DNA from: Clostridia bacterium | GTDB lineage: Bacteria > Bacillota > Clostridia > UMGS1840 > HGM11507 | Length of the DNA: 64,000 nucleotides | Direction: 5' to 3' | Assembly: GCA_017414505.1 (NCBI GenBank) | Contig: JAFQLQ010000012.1 | Span: 35,549 to 99,548, forward strand | In this document: positions 58,631 to 64,000 of the stretch, one piece after another | Position numbering within the stretch: the stretch's first letter is position 1 | How the letters are laid out: every line of letters starts with the position of its first letter | Position numbers and translations under genes: made by a program | The notes under the pieces: generated by a model | What the model was told of the DNA's origin: nothing | What the model saw: the letters and a program-made list of their open reading frames with translations, nothing else | The model's database searches: none

Positions 58631-59587
58631 CTACCATAAGCTGATTTCGCTTACTTTTTTACTTATATAATTTACAAGTACAAGGAACAGGAAGTTAATT
58701 GTAGAATTGAAAAGTCCCACAGCTGTGGAAAAGCTGTAGCCGAATTCCTGCAAACCTTTTCTGTAAACGTAACTCAATATAACGTCTGCTTTTTCATAAG
58801 TAAGAGGATTATAAAGAAGAATAATCTTTTCATAACCAACCGAAAGAAGCTGACCAAGCTTTAATATAAGCATAATGATAATTGTAGGAAGAATACCGGG
58901 TATTGTAACGTGAATAAGTTCACCCCAGCGGTTTGCACCGTCAATTCTTGCTGCTTCATAAAGCTGCTGATCAACAGCAGAAAGTGCCGAAACATAAATA
59001 ATCGAGCTCCAGCCAACCTCCTGCCATAAACCGGAACCTACATAAACTGCAGTAAAATAATCGGGATCGTTTAAAAGGGAAACCTTTCCGCCGGTTATAC
59101 TGTTTACAAATCCGCCGATTAATCCGGTATCCGCAACAAAGTATTTAATCATTGCGCAGGATACAACAAGAGAAATAAAGTGAGGAAAATAAGAAACGGT
59201 TTTAACGCAGGAAGCGAATTTTTTCTGTCTTATTTCGTTAATTAAAAGTGCAAGTATAATGGGTGCAGGAAAATTAACCAAAATGGACGAAACACTGATT
59301 CTTACGGTGTTTCTTAAAACTTCCCAGAAGCTTAAGCTGTTGAAAAAGTCAACAAAATGCTTAAATCCAACCCAATCACTTCCCATAATACCTTTTACGG
59401 GATTAAAATCCTTAAATGCTATAATCGCACCGTAAATAGGCTTGTAATGAAAAAGTATGTAAAATACCAGAACCGGTATTACAAGAATATATAATTCATA
59501 GTTCATCCGCCAGTCACTTTTCAAAATCGAGGAAAGCCGCGGCTTTCCCGATTTTGTTAACTGCGTTTTTTTTGTTGCAGTAGACAT
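58631..59587 (-). CDS. Carbohydrate ABC transporter permease, LplB/YteP type, second importer
   Basis: This 318-residue permease has a basic cytoplasmic N-terminus of ~25 residues followed by six transmembrane helices. The EAA loop YEAARIDGANRWGELIHVTIPG is typical. It pairs with the LplC-type protein downstream. The first codons (about 12-22) encode a sequence that also forms a strong terminator-like hairpin (59522-59556) in the mRNA, just after the binding-protein gene. The start has GGAGGAA before it. The gene ends with TAG. Confidence 0.93.
   Translation of the reverse strand: MSTATKKTQLTKSGKPRLSSILKSDWRMNYELYILVIPVLVFYILFHYKPIYGAIIAFKDFNPVKGIMGSDWVGFKHFVDFFNSLSFWEVLRNTVRISVSSILVNFPAPIILALLINEIRQKKFASCVKTVSYFPHFISLVVSCAMIKYFVADTGLIGGFVNSITGGKVSLLNDPDYFTAVYVGSGLWQEVGWSSIIYVSALSAVDQQLYEAARIDGANRWGELIHVTIPGILPTIIIMLILKLGQLLSVGYEKIILLYNPLTYEKADVILSYVYRKGLQEFGYSFSTAVGLFNSTINFLFLVLVNYISKKVSEISLW
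59522..59556 (-). promoter_or_regulatory. Terminator-like hairpin inside the permease 5' end
   Basis: On the minus strand a ~16-base-pair stem with one bulge and a GC-rich centre is followed by TTTTG. It lies within the early codons of the LplB-type gene. It could attenuate transcription after the binding-protein gene so that the lipoprotein outnumbers the permeases. Confidence 0.4.
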
Positions 59588-59608
59588 TTGAATTCCTCCG
59601 AAGTCTGA

Positions 59609-61159
59609 TTATTTGCTTAAATATCTGTCGTAAGCAGTCTGATAAATTTCAACATATTTGGCAACACCTGCTTTTTCCAGATTTGCAAGATATGCATCGT
59701 ATTCGCTCATATCTGTTACGCCTGTTATAAATTTAAGAAGCATCTGTTCCTGATAAGAAACGATTTCATTCTGTAATTTGCTTAGTTCAGCACTTTCAGC
59801 AGATGTAAAGTTTACAGAAGGCATATAGTGCTGTGCTGTATCAGCATCGCTCCAAAGCTCAATGGATTCCTTCTGTTCCGGAAGAGCTGCGGACTGTTCC
59901 ATATAACGTTTGTCAACAATAGTAGGAGCAGCGCCGTTTGGACGTGTATAAATAGAAATCATAGTACCAAGAGCATTATCGGGGTTATTTGTCATATATT
60001 CGCTGTAGGTGGGATACCCGTCTACCATATTGTAGTGTTCGCCTTCGATACCGAAGTTGAATAGCATTCTTCCTTCGTCGCTGTAACCGTAGTCAAGAAC
60101 TTTTGCAGCCAATTCCACATTCTTGCACTGTGTGGTAATAGAAGCACTTCCAAAAGGAAGATATTTGTTGATTCTGTGACCTGCAAAAGGTTTGTCGCCT
60201 TTGTTTATAACGGGGTATTTAGCTGCTATAACCTGAAATTCAGGAGTATCCTTCATAGCTCCCATCCATTTACCGATACCGCCGGAGGTATTGCCGCTTG
60301 TTGCACCGGTGTAGCTGTTTAACACGTTCTGAGAAACAGTTTTGGAATCAAGGCTGGCAATATTTTTATCAATAAGACCTTCGGAATACCATTTTCTCAT
60401 AGTTTCCACAAAAGTTTTATATCCTGCTTCGTAAGGCGCATATTTAACCTTGCCGCCGTCTATATACATAGAAGAACCGGAAACGCCGAATGCCTGAGCA
60501 AAGGTGTTTACAAGTCCGTCAAGTCTTGCACTGAAAGGAGATTCAATGTTAAGCTGAGTTTTAAAAGCGGAAAGAACAGCATACCATTCATCAATGGTTT
60601 CAGGTCTTTCCATACCAACTTTTTCAAGAAAGTCTTTTCTTACGATAGGCCCTGTGTATGTAAGAAGATATTCATCACCATAAATGTTGGGGAAGCAGTA
60701 GTAATTTCCTTCATCGGTTTTAACTTCCTTATCAACATCAGCATTTTCCGAAAGATATTTGCTTAAGTTGGGAGCATACTCATCCATTATATCGTTAAGA
60801 GAAATAATAACTTCATCGTCGATTGCTTTCTGAGCTCCGCCCGGATATTGATAGAACTGATACTGGATAATATCGGGAAGCTCTCTTGAAGCAAGCATAA
60901 GATTAAGCTGTTCGCTCGTCTGACCAACAACGGGATGTGTAAATTCAATATCAACACCAAGTTTATTCTGAATTTCCTGGAATACAGGAAGCTCATCGTA
61001 GCTTGCCACACCTGCCGCAGACTGGTTGGCAAATTCTACCCAATATGTAATTTTTCCACTGTTTTCGGATGTTTCTCCATCTTTACTGCCACAGCCTGCC
61101 ATAGAAAAGGCAAGGGACAGCGAAATAGCTGTTGCAATTAATTTTTTCATTTTTTTCAT
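59609..61159 (-). CDS. Extracellular sugar-binding lipoprotein of second ABC importer
   Basis: This solute-binding protein (family 1, LplA/YtcQ-like, 516 residues) has a lipobox SMAGC with the lipidated Cys at residue 23. It resembles 23002-24648 over its whole length: the opening VEFPVT/ITYWVEF region, the FAGHR.. block and the EGEHYNMVDGYP motif against EGESYEMVDGYP. It is the first gene of the largest transcription unit (61159 to 38988) and has a good GGAG ribosome site. It diverges from the membrane-bound AraC regulator. The ligand is inferred to be an oligosaccharide of the acidic polysaccharide. Confidence 0.92.
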   Translation of the reverse strand: MKKMKKLIATAISLSLAFSMAGCGSKDGETSENSGKITYWVEFANQSAAGVASYDELPVFQEIQNKLGVDIEFTHPVVGQTSEQLNLMLASRELPDIIQYQFYQYPGGAQKAIDDEVIISLNDIMDEYAPNLSKYLSENADVDKEVKTDEGNYYCFPNIYGDEYLLTYTGPIVRKDFLEKVGMERPETIDEWYAVLSAFKTQLNIESPFSARLDGLVNTFAQAFGVSGSSMYIDGGKVKYAPYEAGYKTFVETMRKWYSEGLIDKNIASLDSKTVSQNVLNSYTGATSGNTSGGIGKWMGAMKDTPEFQVIAAKYPVINKGDKPFAGHRINKYLPFGSASITTQCKNVELAAKVLDYGYSDEGRMLFNFGIEGEHYNMVDGYPTYSEYMTNNPDNALGTMISIYTRPNGAAPTIVDKRYMEQSAALPEQKESIELWSDADTAQHYMPSVNFTSAESAELSKLQNEIVSYQEQMLLKFITGVTDMSEYDAYLANLEKAGVAKYVEIYQTAYDRYLSK

Positions 61160-61213
61160 ATCAATGTCTCCTTTTTAATTTTAGCCGGGAAAACCGGGCA
61201 TTTATACACCTAT

Positions 61214-61243
61214 ATATTATCATATAAATGGTGCTTTTTTCAA
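61214..61243 (-). promoter_or_regulatory. Promoter of the second importer operon
   Basis: On the minus strand TTGAAA (61238-61243) and TAATAT (61214-61219) are spaced by 18 bases, ~55 bases before the lipoprotein gene. Confidence 0.6.
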
Positions 61244-61265
61244 CAGACAATAATTTCATAAATGG
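61224..61265. promoter_or_regulatory. Direct repeats in the divergent promoter region
   Basis: ATAAATGG occurs at 61224-61231 and again at 61258-61265, start-to-start distance 34 bases. The first copy lies between the -10 and -35 of the importer promoter and the second just upstream of the -35. Direct repeats at about three helical turns are typical of AraC-type operators, so this is a candidate site for the neighbouring regulator. Confidence 0.35.
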
Positions 61266-61338
61266 ACAGTTTTTAATTTCGCAAAATAAAAAAACCAGTA
61301 TTTAAGCCATTCCGTTAAAAATTGTCACGCTGTATTCC

Positions 61339-61367
61339 TTGACTTTTTTTATGTTTTGTTTTATATT
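61339..61367 (+). promoter_or_regulatory. Promoter of the membrane AraC regulator
   Basis: TTGACT (61339-61344) and TATATT (61362-61367) are spaced by 17 bases on the plus strand, ~35 bases before the start codon. GGGAG at 61387-61391 serves as ribosome site. Confidence 0.7.
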
Positions 61368-61400
61368 TATAATTAAGAATAAACTCGGGAGAACAAAACT

Positions 61401-63611
61401 ATGTCCTTAAAGAAAAGAATCAATTTTTCCAAATATAAAATCCAGAGAAGCTTTACATCCTCACTGTTATATTCATATCTTTTACTGGGTGTAATAATTT
61501 TAGCAGTAAATATTCCTATTCTTACTTATATAAGCATGGGAATTACAAATCAGAACCATTCGGTATATAATCATATAGCAACTGAACAGCAGGAATATTT
61601 TGACAGAAATTTAGCCGCAATGAAATCCGTTATATCTGCAGTTTCGATTTCTGATATTCCCAAAAAGATAATAAATCATCAGATTACAAATTCTATCCCT
61701 TACTACGATATAAGCGAATACAAAAAATTTGTAACCGACCTTTCTCTTCAGGTGGAGCATCCCTTTTTCACATCTTTTTATGTCCCGGACTATTCCGTAA
61801 TAGTTTCGGAAAAAGGTATTTTTACCGCTGAAAAATACTGCAGAATAACCTATCCCAAAATAAAACCGGAAGAATTTCTCACCCTTCTAAACAATGAGAA
61901 AGATTATTTTACATTTGCATCAAATATAATTTACTGTTATAAAACAAACAACTACAACAGTATAATTTTCTTTGCTGAAATGGACAGAGAGATGCTTGCC
62001 GCCAAGGCAGATAAACTGCTTGGAAACGATTCGCTGAAATTTTTTATGACAGATAAAAACGGTAATATTCTTATTAACGAGGACGGCACAAACACTAATC
62101 TGGACGAAAAATATCCCGAAAACAAATATCTTCACTATGATAAACCGTCCACCGTTTCGCCCTGGAAATACTGTCTTGTTTTCAAAAATTCACTGGCGCT
62201 AAACCCCGTTAAACAAATCAGCCTGCTTATACTTGCAGATTTGCTTATATGTATTCTTGCGGCACTTATTTACATTTCTTTTTCGGTAAAAAAACACAGT
62301 ACGCCGGTTGTTGCTCTGCTTAACGAAATCGGCTCTCTGGACGAAAAAGGAGCAAATTACTCCTATGCTCTTGATATGGCTAAAAAACAGCTTAGTGCAT
62401 ATAAGAAAACAAGCGAAAAAAATCTTCAGCTTGCAAAAAGAAAAGCGTTTATTGATTTACTTCACGAAAACAAATCAAAAACTGCCGAAATTACCTTTGA
62501 ACACGAATTTCCGCAGTTTAACAAACCGCTTTATACGGTTATACTTATAAAACCGGATCAGTCTGCGCTTAATGTGCTTTATAATTCGGGATATAACGAG
62601 GCTGACATTTCAGTTATTTTTATAAATATATTCGAAGAGCTTCTTAACGAAAGCTATACTGCAAAGGTTTTCCCCGTTGAAGATATTTTCGCCGCACTTG
62701 TAAATACCGAGCAGGACAATGTTCAGCAGGATTTACTGTCTATTATAGGCAAAGCCTTTCAGGTTATTGAAAAGAACTTTTCCCTGCGTTTTTACAGTAC
62801 AATAAGCACCTTTGAATCTGACCTTTCAAAGCTTGGAACACTTTATCAGAACTCTCTCGAAACATTAAACTATGCAGAATTTATGCAGATGTACACACCG
62901 TTGCCCTGCAGTCAGTTTGACGATAATTCCGACGGGATAACAACTCTTATTTCCGTTGAACAGAAAAACAACATTGTTAATTATCTTAAAAACGGCGATA
63001 CACAAAAAGCACTTGAAGAGTTCAACAATGTAATTGATACAGTTTCAAAAAACATTCCCATTTCGGAATTTGCATCCAATCTTAAAAACGAAATAATAAT
63101 TATAACCACTCTTGTTATTGATTCGGTAGTATCTGAACATACAGACAGTATTGAAGCTCTTGTAAATTTCACAAACACGCTTACTGAAACCACGTCGTAC
63201 AACGATTTGCGTCTTGTTATAAGCTCATATTTCACTAATCTTGACACATTTACCAGAAACTACAGTATGAGTCAGAACCAGACCACCGATATGCTTGGTG
63301 AAATCATTGAATTTATAAATAAAAACTACACAAATCCCAATTTATGTGCTCAGATGATATGCGATGAATTTCATCTTCATCCGGTTTATCTTTCAAGAAT
63401 GTTTAAAGAAAAGCTTCAAACCGGAATGCTACAGTATGTTACCAATTTAAGAATTGAAAAATCAAAAGAGCTTCTTGCAGATATTAATCTTTCAATAAGC
63501 GATATCCTGACACGAGTTGGATATACAAATATAAGAACCTTTAACCGTTGCTTTAAAAATGCAGAAAATACAACTCCAAACAACTGGCGAAAACAGGTTA
63601 TAAACAAATAA
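61401..63611 (+). CDS. Membrane-spanning AraC-family regulator with extracellular sensor region
   Basis: This 736-residue protein has two transmembrane helices (about residues 17-45 and 271-293) flanking a ~225-residue extracytoplasmic sensor region. A cytoplasmic region (about 300-630) precedes a C-terminal AraC-type double helix-turn-helix (about 640-736; MICDEFHLHPVYLSRMFK and LTRVGYTNIRTFNRCFK). Such proteins, like those controlling other Gram-positive glycan loci, sense oligosaccharides or the loaded binding protein outside the cell and act directly on promoters without a histidine kinase. It diverges from the second importer operon, its likely target. Terminators follow ~90 bases downstream. 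Confidence 0.9.
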   Translation: MSLKKRINFSKYKIQRSFTSSLLYSYLLLGVIILAVNIPILTYISMGITNQNHSVYNHIATEQQEYFDRNLAAMKSVISAVSISDIPKKIINHQITNSIPYYDISEYKKFVTDLSLQVEHPFFTSFYVPDYSVIVSEKGIFTAEKYCRITYPKIKPEEFLTLLNNEKDYFTFASNIIYCYKTNNYNSIIFFAEMDREMLAAKADKLLGNDSLKFFMTDKNGNILINEDGTNTNLDEKYPENKYLHYDKPSTVSPWKYCLVFKNSLALNPVKQISLLILADLLICILAALIYISFSVKKHSTPVVALLNEIGSLDEKGANYSYALDMAKKQLSAYKKTSEKNLQLAKRKAFIDLLHENKSKTAEITFEHEFPQFNKPLYTVILIKPDQSALNVLYNSGYNEADISVIFINIFEELLNESYTAKVFPVEDIFAALVNTEQDNVQQDLLSIIGKAFQVIEKNFSLRFYSTISTFESDLSKLGTLYQNSLETLNYAEFMQMYTPLPCSQFDDNSDGITTLISVEQKNNIVNYLKNGDTQKALEEFNNVIDTVSKNIPISEFASNLKNEIIIITTLVIDSVVSEHTDSIEALVNFTNTLTETTSYNDLRLVISSYFTNLDTFTRNYSMSQNQTTDMLGEIIEFINKNYTNPNLCAQMICDEFHLHPVYLSRMFKEKLQTGMLQYVTNLRIEKSKELLADINLSISDILTRVGYTNIRTFNRCFKNAENTTPNNWRKQVINK

Positions 63612-63701
63612 AGGATATTTAACGTTTTTTACAAAGGGACTTTCTCCGGAAAACGAAATAAGAGCTTCTTACGCTTCAAGAAGGACAGAAAGCAAAATAA
63701 G

Positions 63702-63735
63702 AAAAAATCCGTGCACAACAGTGTGCGGATTTTTA
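63702..63735 (+). terminator. Terminator after the AraC regulator
   Basis: AAAAATCCG and CGGATTTTT arms with wobble pairs in the upper stem form a hairpin ending in T residues, about 90 bases past the stop codon. It starts a gene-free stretch (63612-63993). Confidence 0.75.
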
Positions 63736-63768
63736 CTTGTTAACTATATCACTATTCAATATTCACAA

Positions 63769-63804
63769 CGCCCCCACGCCTTTTGGCGGGAGGGCGATTT
63801 TTTT
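63769..63804 (+). terminator. Second, GC-rich terminator
   Basis: A GC-rich stem (63769-63780 with 63785-63796, two mismatches, loop TTTT) runs directly into seven to eight T residues on the plus strand. It backs up the first terminator. Confidence 0.8.
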
Positions 63805-63836
63805 ATGCACAGCCTAAAAAAAAGAAATAAAAAACA

Positions 63837-63859
63837 GGAAGCCCACGGAGTGGGCTTCC
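63837..63859. terminator. Short perfect hairpin, minus-strand terminator-like
   Basis: A 10-base-pair perfect stem (63837-63846 with 63850-63859, 3-base loop) is followed on the minus strand by a T-rich run, but no minus-strand gene is seen to need it in the window. It may insulate the next promoter. Confidence 0.5.
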
Positions 63860-63877
63860 GATTTTCCCCAAAAAGTA

Positions 63878-63886
63878 TGATATACT
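63878..63886 (+). promoter_or_regulatory. Extended -10 promoter of the last gene
   Basis: TGATATACT is an extended -10 element (TG at 63878, TATACT 63881-63886). No strong -35 is visible. Transcription would give a leader of ~100 bases for the gene at 63994. Confidence 0.55.
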
Positions 63887-63902
63887 AGAAACAACCATGA
63901 AA

Positions 63903-63938
63903 GCCTATGTTATAAAAAAGGAAAATAAAAACATAGGC
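63903..63938 (+). promoter_or_regulatory. Leader inverted repeat before the last gene
   Basis: GCCTATGTT (63903-63911) and AACATAGGC (63930-63938) form a 9-base-pair perfect repeat with an 18-base A-rich loop in the 5' leader. It could be an operator or an mRNA stem. No known riboswitch was recognised. Confidence 0.35.
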
Positions 63939-63993
63939 AAGACCTACACATGTGTATAAAAAATAAAATAAATTACTGGAAGGAGTAAAAATT

Positions 63994-64000
63994 ATGAAAA
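63994..64000 (+). CDS. Start of a gene cut by the window edge
   Basis: Only ATGAAAA is seen. A strong GGAAGGAG site (63978-63985) at eight bases spacing, with a promoter and leader upstream, supports a real start codon. Product unknown; the Met-Lys start is common for exported proteins here but proves nothing. Confidence 0.55.

Noticed and set aside
59522..59556. Treating the permease hairpin as a full transcription terminator
   Set aside because: Only four T residues follow the stem and the permease genes downstream have no promoter of their own, so at most partial termination is likely.
63897..63959. A 20-codon frame in the leader of the last gene, possibly a leader peptide
   Set aside because: No ribosome site precedes its ATG and it shows no run of regulatory codons; the frame largely follows from the inverted repeat.

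Overview
The window reads as a low-GC, spore-forming member of the Clostridia (Bacillota), probably from a gut or other anaerobic polysaccharide-rich habitat. The support is the yqfC-yqfD-phoH-ybeY block, strong AGGAGG-type ribosome binding sites before nearly every gene, clostridial-type core genes, lipoprotein ABC binding proteins, and surface proteins carrying S-layer homology (SLH) domains. Large SLH-anchored proteins for glycan use recall pectin-degrading Clostridia such as Monoglobus, but that placement is only a guess.

Region 1 (1-11070) is housekeeping. On the minus strand lie yqfC, yqfD, phoH and ybeY (a sporulation/RNA block), yajC with its own terminator, a fused shikimate dehydrogenase-shikimate kinase gene, and uvrA and uvrB. 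A divergent plus-strand operon of two short ChrA-type transporter genes follows and ends in a strong bidirectional terminator.

Region 2 (11072-25575) is a first glycan-utilisation cluster. A plus-strand AraC-type regulator diverges from a minus-strand operon: binding lipoprotein, two LplB/LplC-type permeases, a secreted module protein, a clan GH-A hydrolase, a cytoplasmic GH2 enzyme, and a large secreted sialate-O-acetylesterase-like protein. The module protein and the GH-A hydrolase are in one reading frame, separated by a single TGA codon.

Region 3 (25565-63611) is a second, larger cluster, headed by a membrane-spanning AraC-type regulator on the plus strand. Diverging from it on the minus strand are a binding lipoprotein, two permeases, a secreted module protein, two heparinase II/III-family lyases, an SLH protein pair, a GH94 phosphorylase-like enzyme and a FAD-dependent oxidoreductase, ending at a terminator. 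A sub-operon continues with a GUS-type GH2 enzyme, a secreted GH-A hydrolase, a second module protein, a second SLH protein pair and a DUF4838-like protein. The tail (63612-64000) holds terminators, a promoter and the first codons of another gene.

Inferred workings: SLH-anchored proteins and module proteins would hold an acidic, probably acetylated and uronate-containing polysaccharide at the cell surface. Secreted lyases, a GH-A hydrolase and the esterase would cut and de-acetylate it. Two CUT1-type importers (no ATPase gene is in the window, so a shared MsmX/UgpC-type ATPase is presumed) would import oligosaccharides. Cytoplasmic GH2 enzymes, the GH94 enzyme, the oxidoreductase and the DUF4838 protein would finish them. 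Two duplications stand out: the GH2/GH-A/module-protein trio occurs in both clusters, and an ordered pair of SLH proteins occurs twice in Region 3. The exact substrate cannot be read from sequence alone.
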